Positions 44,119 to 55,911 of a stretch of DNA of 64,000 nt are shown in pieces (position 1 is the stretch's first letter; each line of letters starts with the position of its first letter). A program made the translations under genes and the position numbers. The DNA is from Alligator mississippiensis (taxonomy: Eukaryota > Chordata > Crocodylia > Alligatoridae). The DNA lies in the NCBI RefSeq assembly GCF_030867095.1, contig NC_081828.1, forward strand, positions 206,483,978-206,547,977. The letters are read 5' to 3'. The notes beneath the pieces are model-generated. The model did no database searches and was not told the DNA's origin. It saw only the letters and a list, made by a program, of their open reading frames with translations.

Positions 44119-46437
44119 TTATAAGCAATGCTACTGGTATAAAATCAAGGAATGAAAGCAGAAGATAAGAAACAGCAGAACAACAACTAGTAAAACAAAC
44201 ATCGTGTATGCAGGAAAGCAAGCAACTTAATAATACCTATCAAAACTCCAATATGACCTTTAAAACTATGGAAATAACTAAAAATATATGTTCCTTTTTT
44301 ATTTGAGACAGATATGACACAACTCCAGAATTTGATTTTGTCCTTGTGTTTATATTTGTAGAGAAGATTGTCTCTTGTGTATGCTGTGGCATTAAGATGC
44401 TAGAGCCCCTCTTCCCAAGGAACTCTGCCTTTGAATTCAGAGTCCCTAAAAATAATTTTATTGGGGCACCTCTTAAACCGAAAGCAGTCAGCTTGTGTAA
44501 TATGCCCCATTTCCCGCTCTCTGATAAAATCTAAGATCTGAATGCTTATGAGTTCCTTTGTTGACTCCCAAGTATGTCTTCCTGTTAAAGCCTAGGACTC
44601 TGAAATTAATTTTGACTGTATCTTGTTCAAATCTGATTTGAAGCTCCGTCAGTGTGTGAACACAGATGCATTAGCTGTCCCAGGAATTGCTCTGATTTAC
44701 ATCGGACAGCCCAGAATTCCAAAGTTTGAGGCAACGTGGTTTCTCCCACACGCTATCTTTTCATCACTCCAGCTAGCTGGAACACACCCTCCTGTTTGAG
44801 TGCCAGATTTCCTGCCTGGTTGGGACACCGTCTTCGTTCAGTGATTTTCACTGGAACTTTGTCAGTTATCCAAGCTAAGAAAAAAAAGTCTGCAGTGCTA
44901 GCGCTGCTGGCTTGCAGGATAATGATACCTCCTCCGTGTTTCCAAGCACAATGTTAACAGTAAGAACACCTATCACGTAAGCTGATTTGTTTTTGTCTGC
45001 ATGTGCCCTTTTGCTTGGCACTGTGTTGGTGTTGTCTAGATTTGGTGTTGTCTGGGCATTTGAGGCTTTGGATTGAGTTGAGTTTTCAAATACTTCAAGC
45101 TATTATAGGGAACTGCAGAACAAATAAACAAAGCAGCTGGAAGAAGCTCCTCCTGAACGAATCCCAAGCAGAACATTTGTATGCAGGATCTGGCATGTCA
45201 CGAATTGCAACTCTGGCAAACAAGCTTTAGAGCTTATGGGAAATGTCCTACAGCTCTGGCAAAGACAGCATGTTATTTATTAATATAGAGTGCCCTTTGA
45301 AAGCTTCAGAGTGCTTGACAGAAAAAAATGTATATTGTACATTATTTAGTGCAAAAAAAAAGCCCGTACATTAAAGCTACAAATTGAAACCACTCAAATA
45401 AAGGGGGTAGAATGCCTCTCCCAGCAATGTTAGAGCAATATTAGTTCAGTCATGGTGCACAACATGTTTTATAGTTTGTATTGAATAGACATTAATGCTG
45501 TACAGAAGATATTTAAAAAGAAACACCTAGTGGAACACAGCTAGAATATACTTTTACTATGAGCAGCTGAACATATTCATGTCCTGATTCCAGAAGTCAA
45601 CATTTCAGACTGCGGTGTTCACTGTTAGGTATCTGAATAACCAGCTTGATTTGGAGGAGTGCAGAGAGCCTGCACTTCTTTCATATCCTCTCTCCCAATA
45701 TTGGCATACCTCCATCAAAACATGAATGGGAACACAGGTATGGGGAGAACAATATAACAATCTAAGAACCCATAACCCACATTTTCAAACTTGGTTGGAA
45801 AATAGTTAGGCATCTCAATCCGTGTGTAGATCTTAGAACTGATTGAAAACAACTTTGACCAAACCATTTTCCATCAGCAAAGGCTGTTCTGTTGAAAATG
45901 AAATGCTTTGTGAAATGATACTAATTTTTGTCAACATTTTGTTTTTGAAGAAGAAATGGGGAAAACATTCAAGTGGTGTCAAGATGTCCTGTTTTGATAT
46001 TTTTGGAATAAAAAATATTTTGATATTTATTTTATGCTATGTAATTTCACAATAGTATGTAATAATCCAATTTTAAATTGACAAATGTGAAACATCCGAA
46101 TGTATCAATAGGAAATGTTTCTATCAAAACATTTTAAAGAACTTTCAGATAATTTTGAAAGTTTCCATTTTAAAGACAGATTTTCGAACATTGAACTCCT
46201 TTGCAAAAGGGATTTTCTACCCTCCATGCAACTCTTTTTGGCAGCGGACCAAGTGGCTTGGGTTTCAGAGAAGATGAGCATGAATTCCCAGGGAAGGGTT
46301 TGGGAGTAACAACCAATATGTGATCTGAGAATATGCTATCACTAGCCTCTGAATCCAGTCATTTGAATGAATCTTAGAAATTAATACCAAAAGAAATATA
46401 GTGACACTGAAGCTGAAAGGTAGTTATTTGCTTCATA
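44119..46437. other. Intergenic AT-rich DNA, nothing recognised
   Basis: No exon or repeat family was recognised; frames are short and unsupported. Confidence 0.4.
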
Positions 46438-46639
46438 TTCTAAGTCAAAGATTATCAACCTCCAGCTCATAAGCCAGATCCAGCCCACGAGGCCATGACT
46501 TCCAGATGAGAAAGAAAATTTGGCCATGAGGGAGTAGTGGCAGCATTAATTGCAGCTCCCCGGTTGCCAAATTTCTGCACCCATGGATAGCCCTATGAGT
46601 CACATGTCATGGCTTTTGTGAGGAAAGGGAGGATAGAGC

Positions 46640-49600
46640 AGCAGAGTAAGGACCCTGGACTTCAGAAAAGCAGACTTCGACTTGTTCAGGGAACTCATGG
46701 ACAGGATCCCCTGGGAAGCCAGACTGAGGGGGAGAGGAGTCCAGGACAGTTGGCTGTACTTTAAGGAAGTCTTACTGAGAGTGCAGGAACAAACCATCCC
46801 GATGTGCAGGAAGACTGTGTATAGCAAGTATGGCAGAAGACCAGCTTGGCTTAGCAGGGAACTCTTCAGTAAACTAAATCACAAAAAGGAAGTCTATAAG
46901 AAGTGAAAAGTTGGACAAATAAATAGGGAGGAGTATAAGAGCATTGCTTGGGCATGCAGGGATGAAGTCAGGAAGGCCAAAGCACAATTCAAGTTACAGC
47001 TAGCAAGGGATGTGAAGGGTAACAAAAAGGGTTTCTACAAGTTTGTCAGCAGCAAGAGGAGAATCAGGGAATGTGGGTCCTTTACTGAATGGAGGAGGCA
47101 CCTAGTGACAGAGGATGCAGAAAAGGTGAAGTGCTCAATGCCTTTTTTGCCTCAGTCATCACAGGCAAGGTCAACTCCCGAACTACTGCACAGTTTGGGG
47201 AGGAGGTGAGCAGCCAATAGTGGTGAAAGAACACATTAGGGACTATTTAGAAAACCTGGACATATACAAGTCCATGGGGCCGGATGGGATGCACCCAAGG
47301 GTGCTGAGGGAGTTGGCTGATTAGATTGCAGAGCCAGTGGCCATCATCTTTGAAAACTCATGGTGATTAGGAGAGGTCCTGGATGATTGGAAAAGGGCAA
47401 ACAGTGCCCATATTTAAGAAAGGGAAAAAGGAAGATCCAGGAAACTACAGACAAGTCAGCCTCACCTCAGTCCCTGGAAAAATGGAACAGATCCTCAAGC
47501 AATCCTTTTCTAAACACTTGGAGGAGAAAAAGTTGAGTAACATAGGCAGCAGAAAGCCAGGGCTAACAGGGCTTAGCCCCCCTCAATTGCAGGAAAGCAG
47601 GTAGGGCCACAAGGCAACCCGAGTGCCCAGGTGGCTGCAGTGGGGGGAGTGGTGAGCACAGACTCAGAAACTCGCAGCCCAGCATATGGATCACTGCCCA
47701 GCACCACAGGCAAGTCTCAGTCTGGGAAGGGGAAGGGGTAGGGGGGCAGATCAAGGTCCCCACAGTGAGGGAGGGAGTGGAGCAGGAGCTGGGGTGAATG
47801 GGGCCCTGGGACAGGTCATGGGACTATGGGAGCCCCATGCAGCTCGTCCAGTGGCACTGGAGGGCTCCCACCACTGCATGCACCCCAGTGAAGGTATGGA
47901 GGGGTAAATGCCCCCCAGATTTGTGTGCAGGGTGGAGGTGGGCTGCCACTGGCTGCAAGGGCTCTGCTCCCCACTGCCTTTGCCACTGCTGCAGGAACTG
48001 TGCGATGCCTTGTGCCGGCCACCGCCAGGCAGGCAGAGGAAGCAGTGCAGCCTGGGGGCAGCAGGCACATGGCATTGTGTGGCTCCCAAGGCAGCGGGAC
48101 ACAGAGCCCCAACCCGCAGCAGCAGCCCGCCTCCACCCCATGCTCAAATCCAGGGGGCATGTGCCCCCTGGGCCTCCACCAGGGTGCACACAGCAGCGGG
48201 AGCCACCCCTTGCCCCTGAATGAGCTGCCTGGGGCTCAAATCATCCCACAACCCACCCCAGTTCCAGGGCCCCATTCACCCCAGCTGCTGCCCCGCCTAT
48301 GCCCCACTCCCTCCTTCACTATGGGGGCCTTGATCTGCCACCCCCTTCCCCTCCATATACTTACCTCCCCCCCACAATAATATTTTCTCTCGCCACCTAT
48401 GGTGATTAGAAACAACATAGATTCACCAAAGGCAAGTCATGCCCAGCCAACCTGATAACCTTTTATGATGAGATGACTGGATCAGTAGATGTGGGGAGGG
48501 CAGTGGATGTGACATACCTTGATTTTAGCAAGGCTTCTGATACTGTCCCCCACAACTTTCTTGCAGGCAAGCTAAGGAAGTACAGGCTGGATGAATGGAC
48601 TGTAAGGTGGATAAAAAACTGGCTGGGGCATTGGGCTCAGAGGGTAGTAATCAATGGCTCAATGTCTAGTTGGCAGCTGGTATCAAGTGGAGTACCCCAG
48701 GAGTAGATCCTGGGGCCAGTTTGGTTCAATGTCTTCATCAACGACTTGGAAGATAGCTTAGAATGCACCTTAGTGAGTTTGCAGATTACACCAAGCTGGG
48801 TGGAGTAGTAGCTACATTGGAGGGTAGGGCTAGGATTCAGAGTGACCTAGACAAACTGGAGGATTGAGCCAAAAGAAATCTCATGAGGTTCAACAAGAGC
48901 AAGTGCAAAGTCCTGCACTTAGGATGGAACAATCCCACGCACCAGTACAGGCTGGGGGCTGACAAGCTGGGCAGCAGCTTTGCAGAAAAGGACCTGGGGG
49001 TCGCAGTGAACAATAAGATGAATATGAGCCAGCAGTGTGCCCTTGTTGCCAAGAAGGCTAATGGCATACTGGGTTGCATTGGTAGGAGGGTTGCCAGCAG
49101 GTCAAGGGAAGAGATTCTTCCCCTCTGTTCAGCACTAGTGAGGCCATGTTCAGCTTTGGGCCCCCTGCTACAGAAAGGATGTGGACAAATTGGAGAGAGT
49201 CCAGCGGATAGCAATTAAAATGGTGAGGGGGCTGGAGGATACGACTTCTGAGGAAAGACTGAGGGAACTGGGCTTATTTAGTCTGGAGAAGAGAAGACTG
49301 AGAGGAGATTTAATAACAGTCTTCAACTACCTGAAGGGAGGTTCAAAAGAGGATGGAGCTGGACTGTTCTCAGTGGAGGTGGATGACAGAACAAGGAGCA
49401 ATGGTCTTAAATTGCAGAAAGGTAATTTTAGGTTAGATATTAGGAAGAATTTTCTTCCTAGGAGGGTAGTAAAGCACTGGAACAGGTTACCCAGAGAGGT
49501 TGTGGACTTTCCATCCTTGGAGATTTTCAAGACCCAGCTACACAAAGCTTTGGCTAGGATGATCTGGTTGGGGATGGTCCTACTTTGAAAAGGGGGTTAG

Positions 49601-49655
49601 ACTAGATGACCTCCTGTGGTCATTTCCAACCCTAATTTTCTATGATTTTATGACC
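46640..49655 (+). mobile_element. CR1 LINE, RT domain through 3' end, split by a hAT element
   Basis: Plus-strand pieces run in order: DRIPWEARLRGRGVQDSW (46700), GNKKGFYKFVSSKRR (47018), VPIFKKGKKEDPGNYR (47398), then after the insertion LDFSKASDTVPHNFL (48520), WFNVFINDLED-like (48722), KCKVLHLGWNN (48901), EKDLGVAVNNKMNMS (48988), [17 protein letters not shown] (49291) and [18 protein letters not shown] (49478). The tail TTTTCTATGATTTTATGA ends near 49652. It has scattered stops. Confidence 0.93.
47541..48401. mobile_element. hAT foldback element inside the CR1
   Basis: It begins CATAGGCAGCAGA and ends TCGCCACCTATG, an inverted pair. Flanks TTGAGTAA and GTGATTAG agree at 5 of 8 positions, a worn duplication. 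It interrupts the CR1 reading between EEKKLSNIG and the GK(S)-type RT block. The GC-rich interior is partly self-inverted (GGGAGGGAGTGG near 47768 against CCACTCCCTCCTTC near 48303) and resembles in style the element at 25111. Confidence 0.75.
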
Positions 49656-50042
49656 CTGCATGGAATCGCACTAGTTCATGGTGGGGATGACATGCAGGGT
49701 TGGGCTGACGCGGCCAGATCCAGTGTACAGGGTTGGGTTGGCACACAGCCACATCCAGTGCACGAGGTCAGGCCAACATGTGGCAAAGAGCTGGTGCGTG
49801 GGTTTGGACCAGTGCACGGCCAGATCTGGCACATGAGGTTGATCTGGCAAGTGATCAGATCCAGCGTGTGTAGTCAGGCTGCATGTTCTGTTGAGCAGGC
49901 ATGCATGCTGGGCCAGCATGGTGGACCACATCTGTGGAACAGCCTTGTATGCTGACCCCACACAGCACATCCAGCTCGTGGACTGCCCCACACCACTCAT
50001 TTTGACTGCAGGGCCAGAAGGTTGAGCACTGCTCTCCTAAAT

Positions 50043-50925
50043 AAGTTTTGGGGAGGAGAAATTGACTGTCAAGTTAGTTCTGCTAATGAACTAAAGGAGA
50101 AATGTTGTCATTCATAGATTCGTGGACCTCTGCCCTCCTTGATATAGCCAAATAAGAGTATCCAGCATACCAACCAATGTGGATATCTGTGATTGTGTTT
50201 GGAAATCACTCTGGGAGCAATATTGCAAGTCAATAACTTTATTGACTTTATTGACTGCTACATACACCAACTTGGGATATCAAAAGTGACCTGAATAACA
50301 AGCTGGTGACAGAGAGAGGGAGTTCTTTTCTTTCTCCTGCTCTTTGTTTTTTGCAACAAGTCATTTGAATAGAGAAGTTTTAGGCAACCTATATATACTT
50401 TACTTGGTACTTATAGTTGTGTCATAAGGTTTATACCCAGTGCTAATTCAAATGGTCATGAGTTAATTTGGAGATTCACCACCTCCTCAGCTGGAAATAG
50501 TTGCTGGCCTGGCAGCAGCTGGAGGTAAAAAAAACAGTGGCTCAGACATGCTCTCAGCAAAGCAGGGGGAGTTTTTGAGAAGCGCTGTCTGGGAGCAGAA
50601 AGTAGGCTGGTTCCTTGTGCTGATGGGAGAAAGGAGTGTGAGATGCTAAGGAGAGAATGTGACATCCAGAGGGCAGTGAAGAAGTTGCTTTAATACCTTC
50701 CTCTACACTCCCTGGCTGGAACCCAGGAGTGTGCAGTCCTAGTTCCCCTAACAAGCCCTATGTGGGGGTTACTAAAATCTGAAGAGATTGTGTGGAAGAG
50801 ATTACCAGAGATCCAGCCAGAAAGCAAAAACAACAGGTGAGAATGGCTACCAGTGACACAGTAGTGTTGAAGTGATGTTGTTGCCAGGATGGTTGGGAAA
50901 TTATACTAGAGGCAAGAATTCTTGA
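50043..50925. other. Intergenic DNA, nothing recognised
   Basis: No coding or repeat evidence was found. Confidence 0.35.
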
Positions 50926-51020
50926 AGGTAATATATTTTATTGGACCAACTGCATGACTGGTATAGCCATAGATAAGGTTTTGGGCATCAGAGTACCCTT
51001 CCTCAGACCTCTGAGAGAAG
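50926..51020. repeat. Dispersed repeat segment related to 16628-16708
   Basis: ATATTTTATTGGACCAACTG, GATAAGGTTTTGGG and TACCCTTCCTCAGACCTCTG match the layout of the earlier copy. The family is unresolved. Confidence 0.4.
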
Positions 51021-51221
51021 CAAGCAGAACAGAGCTAAGTAGCAAATGGAACAGAACCTGGTGTAAGACTCCCTATGAAAGTATATTGCCAATAAAAGCA
51101 AATAAAGCCAATGAAAGGATATTGCACCTGTTTTTCCACTCCATGCGCTAGACCCCACCTACCCTAAAAAATGCCTGTCCATGTCTCTTACTAAGCAACC
51201 TACACAACTTTGTAATACTAG

Positions 51222-52238
51222 AACTCGACCTGGAAGGGTGTGGGCAGTGGGGTCCCACAGGGCTCAGTCCTTGGACCGATACTCTTTAATGTCTTCATCA
51301 GTGACTTGGACGAGGGAGTCAAATGTACTCTGTCCAAGTCTGCAGATGACACAAAGCTATGGGGAGAAGTGGACACGCCGGAGGGCAGGGAACAGCTGCA
51401 GGCAGACCTGGATAGGTTGGACAAGTAGGCAAAAAACAACAGGATGCAGTTCAACAAGGAGAAATGTGAAGTGCTGCACCTAGGGAGGAAAAATGTCCAG
51501 CACACCTACAGCCTAGGGAATGACCTGCTGGGTGGCACAGAGGTGGAAAGGGATCTCGGAGTCCTAGTGGACTCCAAGATGAACATGAGTCGGCAGTGTG
51601 ACGAAGCCATCAGAAAAGCCAACGGCACTTTATCGTGCATCAGCAGATGCATGACGAATAGGTCCAAGGAGGTGATACTTCCCCTCTATCGGGCGCTGGT
51701 CAGACCGCAGTTGGAGTACTGCGTGCAATTCTGGGCGCCGCAATTCAAGAAGGATGCGGATAACCTGGAGAGGGTCCAGAGAAGGGCAACTCGTATGGTC
51801 AAGGGCCTGCAGACCAAGCCCTACAAGGAGAGACTAGAGAAACTGGACCTTTTCAGCCTCCGCAAGAGAAGGTTGAGAGGCGACCTTGTGGCTGCCTTTA
51901 AGTTCATCACAGGGCACAGAAGGGAATTGGTGAGTATTTATTCACCAAGGCACCCCCGGGGGTTACAAGAAACAATGGCCACAAGCTAGCAGAGAGCAGA
52001 TTTAGATTGGACATTAGGAAGAACTTCTTCACAGTTCGAGTGGCCAAGGACTGGAACAGGCTCCCAAGGGAGGTGGTGCTCTCCCCTACCCTGGGGGTCT
52101 TCAAGAGGAGGTTAGATGAGTATCTAGCTGGGGTCATCTACACCCATAACTCTTTCCTGCTTATGCAGGGGGTCGGATTCGATGATCTATTGAGGTCCCT
52201 TCCGACCCTAACATCTATGAATCTATGAATCTATGAAC
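51222..52238 (+). mobile_element. CR1 LINE, young-looking 3' copy
   Basis: It is 5'-truncated in the RT domain ([20 protein letters not shown] from 51248). A 181-codon frame (51444-51989) remains, with KCEVLHLGRKNVQHTYSLGN, ERDLGVLVDSKMNMSRQCD and RRLRGDLVAAFKFI. Then [19 protein letters not shown], the 3' UTR and the TCTATGAATCTATGAATCTA tail follow. Decay is lighter than in the other CR1 copies here, so it is among the youngest. Confidence 0.95.
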
Positions 52239-53479
52239 TGATTTGCCAAGGATGACGCTTGAAGCTGGAGACAGAGCACTCTAAGTCAGTGGATCTATGC
52301 CTCTTGAATTTACCCTGCCATAAATATGTGCTAGTGCCTATTGCAAAATATAAAGGTGTGCTAGAAAGAGCTTTGCAACTGCAGCTTCTTTATCAAAGCA
52401 TATCTTAGAAATGAAAAAGCATTAGGAGTTCAATATCATCTTGCTTCAGTTCAAGGTTGAGCTTTTGTCCGTGTTGGAACTTAGCATTTTAATATTTGCT
52501 GATTTGTATGCAGCCTTGACTTAAAGCAGCGTATTCCAAGTAAGAGCAACTATTTGGGAGGGGGGGTGTTGCTGTTTTTGAAAAATGTTCTTTTGCCAAG
52601 ATATAAAAGTAACTTATTGTGTATGTTTTGTTTTTTAAATGGATTCATAATATTCTACACATACATGTTGAAAAAATAATAATTTTCATCATCTGGGAAA
52701 AGAATATGCATACATAAATTTAGAATCTCACCAAACTACTGTAGTACTTCTGTAGAACAACCAAATTTAAGATCTCACCCAACGTCATATGAATGAAGTT
52801 CTTCGCTAGAGTATCATTCAAGTTGCACTGTCCTTATGAAAGTGATGCCAACCATTTCATATGCTACAAAAGCTGGAAACTATAGGAGAGAGGGAATCTC
52901 TTATGTAAGTGTATTAATGATACAATTTTCATTTCTACTTGGGACTAATCTAATGCACGGAAGGCAGAAATTGTTGCTGATTTGTTGGTTGCCAGAGGTA
53001 TGACTGAGGGTGGCACGGAGGTGTTTTGTGGCTCATCAGTTAACAATACTTTATCAGGGGCCTACTTCATTAGCAAATCTGTCTCTTGAAATCGATCAGC
53101 CCTCACTTAGCTCACACACAGAAGAAAGAAAGTAAATATAGTAGAGGACATTAAATATGTTGGCCCCAATGCAAAGCCCACTACCCAGCCATCAAGCTGA
53201 AAATCATATTTAATACTTACAAGAAAAACAAGTGAAAAATGTTCCTTGAAACATTCTTTGAAGGTCACAAACTTGAACAGGAGAGGTGATAAGTGACTTC
53301 CACCCAAAAATCCCTCGCCAAAACTTCCTTTTGGATTTAAAAACTGTAAAACAGGTTGGCTAGTTGCAACTACCACAGAGTTGCACAGCAATAGCAGGTT
53401 TGGGGAGGAGGTAGCTGAAAGTGGTAACGAGGTCCTAGTAGGCAACAGTTGATCCTCTGGATCATAGTGTACATGTAAG
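52239..53479. other. Intergenic AT-rich DNA, nothing recognised
   Basis: No exon or named repeat was found. Confidence 0.4.
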
Positions 53480-54605
53480 AGGTCTAGTCAGATGCCTGAT
53501 GAATACGTTTGTGGCTGACAAACCCAACTCGAGCCCCTATTACAAGTTTCACTGATCCATGTACTGTCTGAGTTGGAGTCCAAGTTTACATCATGCTGCT
53601 TTGTTCTTTCCCACTTTGCTTCCATCCTCCGGATCAAAGCAACTTTATGTTGAGCTGCACCCAGTGCCAGATGTTCCCTCCAGATCAGACAGGATTTTGT
53701 GTGCTCCTCCCATCTTTCTATGTTGCTGTTGAACAACATATCATTTATGCACACATCATGGTACCACCATAGAGGGTGACCTCACGCTCTAGAGCTGTCT
53801 CAAATCTCACTGTACAACATATTTCTGGGGATACAGTCTCTTCCCATTCTTTCTAAGTGTGTCAGTCCTGCACACTCCAGAGCCTCTGTGTTAGGTATTT
53901 TGTCTTCCCACTTTATTTACACCATCTTACACAGACATCTCATGTGAAAGCTGTTCAGTCTCTTGATGTGCCTAGCATATGTATTCCACGTTTCTGAACC
54001 ATAAAGCAGGGATAACAGCACACAAGTCTTGTAGATTCATATCTTCACCTTACCTGATAGTTTGCTGTTATTTCATGCACGTTTCTGTAATAGCCCCAAA
54101 TTCTTACCTGCTTGTCCAATTCTGTTAGTCAGTTCAGTCTGAAGCTCAAGATTTCTGCTGATCATAGAACCCATGTAGCAAAAACTGTTAGCAGCACTAA
54201 GAGATTTATCCTCCAGAGCAGGGGTGGGCAAAATGTGGCCCACGGGCCGCATGTGGCCCACCAGGCCATTCTGTCTGGCCTGTTGGGCCCCTAAAAAATT
54301 AATTATTAATTTAAAATTAATTTTTATCTGCCCCTAGCTGCCCGTCATGCAGCCCTTGATGGCTTGCCAAAATTCAGTAAGCGGCCCTCCGCCCAAAATA
54401 ATTGCTTGCTCCTGCTCCAGAGGGATGTCAGGTATTGGTTCTTCCATCCCTTGGTATATGACCACAATCTTCTTGAGACTAATTGCCATCCTAGAGCTGT
54501 TGCATGACTCAGAAAATCTGCCCAAGAGATTTTGAAGGGAAGGTTCACTGTGGGCAGGCAAGGCCACATCATCTACATAGAGATCCCTGGCAAAGGGGTC
54601 CATTC
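53480..54605 (-). mobile_element. RTE/L2-like LINE relic, minus strand
   Basis: The minus strand encodes an RT active-site block (LYVDDVALPAHSEPSLQNLL, then ISLKKIVVIYQG) near 54440-54600, the FCYMGSMISRNLELQTELTN block near 54100-54200, and a C-terminal part with WEEHTKSCLIW and SETCNRGSSWVCQPQ near 53510-53720. The order is that of RTE/L2-like LINE ORF2 C-termini. Stops and frame changes are frequent, and a hAT element interrupts it. The clade is uncertain. Confidence 0.75.
54219..54414. mobile_element. 196-bp hAT MITE inside the LINE
   Basis: Ends CAGGGGTGGGCAAA and ATTGCTTGCTCCTG are inverted. CTCCAGAG is duplicated perfectly at 54211-54218 and 54415-54422. The left part reads GTGGCCCACGGGCCGCATGT, typical of hAT-Charlie termini. 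It sits inside the minus-strand LINE, splitting it. Confidence 0.92.
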
Positions 54606-55299
54606 ACAATTAAAAGGCACACCAACAAGGTATGGCTGATCACCTCCCAGTTATGCCTAATAGCAAACTCCTAGTTTGTAAACCTCCAGCCTGTCCCTCC
54701 ACCCTCAAAGGAAGAGGGATAGCAAAAAATTATTAAGCTATACATATAAAACATTTTAATGAATGGATTCTAGGCAGTTTTTTAAATGTTCACTGACATA
54801 TTTAGAATTTTTAAAATTTTTTAGCATTTTTAAAATTTTGGCGAAGCATTTAAGTCAAAAGAGGTAACAATGAGTTATGGAACTTTTAAAGTCTACTTTC
54901 ATGGAGAGGAGAAATTGATGATGCAGAAGGGTATCTTTGTTACGGTCCTGCTTATTTACAAAGCAATGTACAAACCCTGTTTCCCTGAACATAGGAGGGT
55001 TCAAACAGAAAATAGTTTCTTTGCTCACAGCTCCAAACTCCATTATGCCCCAAAAGCTAACTTCATTTTTTTCACAGGATAATACATTAGTGCTGTGTCT
55101 AGCTTTCTGGCCCTTCGCTGAGGACTTGTCTGTACGGACTATTTATACCAGCACAAACCTGACTGCGGTGCTGTAAAAAGATCTCCACACAATGCAACTT
55201 CTTGCATCAATTGCAGCCTGGGCCTGACAGTGATTGCTGCCTGGGCCTGACAGAAGCCCTAGCAAGGGGGCTGAGTCAGCCCAGGCACAGAAGGGTATA
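54606..55299. other. Intergenic DNA, nothing recognised except a short duplication
   Basis: GCCTGGGCCTGACAG occurs twice near 55217 and 55241. No gene is seen. Confidence 0.35.
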
Positions 55300-55500
55300 A
55301 AAGGAGACTTCCCAGGTGACCAAGCAAAATTGGGGAACTACAGCCTCGGCAACTTTACAGTCCAATGGCTGGGGAACTGGCTCTGTAGTCGGACCCAGAA
55401 AGTGACAGTCGATGGAACCAAGTCAACATGGTGCATGGTGACCACTGGCATCCCCCAGGGTTCAGTACTCAGACCAGTATTCTTTAATATATTTGTGCCT
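55300..55500 (+). mobile_element. CR1-type LINE RT fragment
   Basis: The plus strand reads LGNFTVQWLGNWLCSRTQKV, VDGTKSTW and TGIPQGSVLRPVFFNIFV, matching the CR1 RT segment [17 protein letters not shown]. It is followed by about 400 bp of unrecognised sequence and then the inverted CR1 at 55912. Confidence 0.75.
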
Positions 55501-55911
55501 ATTTGTGTCCATCTGGACTTGAGTAGGCTCTCCCGAGCAGATCAGGCTCAGGTGGTCCTGCCTCAGTTGGGATCTTCCTCAGGCACACACGTCGACCATA
55601 AATCATCTCCCAAGGGAGGCCCCCAATACTCACCTGCCATGTCTAGGTCTTCTGTTCTAGTGTGGGAGGTTCCCCTCTAGTTGGGCCTTGGGGTGCTTGG
55701 AGGTGCTGTCAGAGGATGGCCTTGGGGATCCACCTCCCCTACATCCCTTCCATGCACCACCCTGATGGACTGGACTGCGTGGTAGATGGTCAGAATCTCT
55801 CGGATGCCGGCCTTTGCAACATCACCCCAATCTGGCCTCACAATGTATTTTTGTCCTGCCTGCGGGTTCTAGTTGCAGGCTGTCTACTGGATGTGAGTCA
55901 CTTCAGCTGGA

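Larger units (their letters stand above)
46446..50034. mobile_element. hAT-type element split by a CR1 insertion
   Basis: The left end CAAAGATTATCAACCTCCAG and AGCCAGATCCAGCCCACGAG resemble hAT-Charlie termini. The right end GGCCAGAAGGTTGAGCACTG is the inverted counterpart. TTCTAAGT (46438-46445) and TCCTAAAT (50035-50042) would be an 8-bp duplication with two mismatches. Between the two ends lies a CR1 copy (about 46640-49655), so the hAT appears to be the older host element. The ends are diverged, so the pairing is probable rather than certain. Confidence 0.5.

Noticed and set aside
47751-48380. Overlapping 110-150 codon frames
   Set aside because: They are in the GC-rich interior of a hAT element nested in CR1; several frames on both strands are open at once, as expected from composition.
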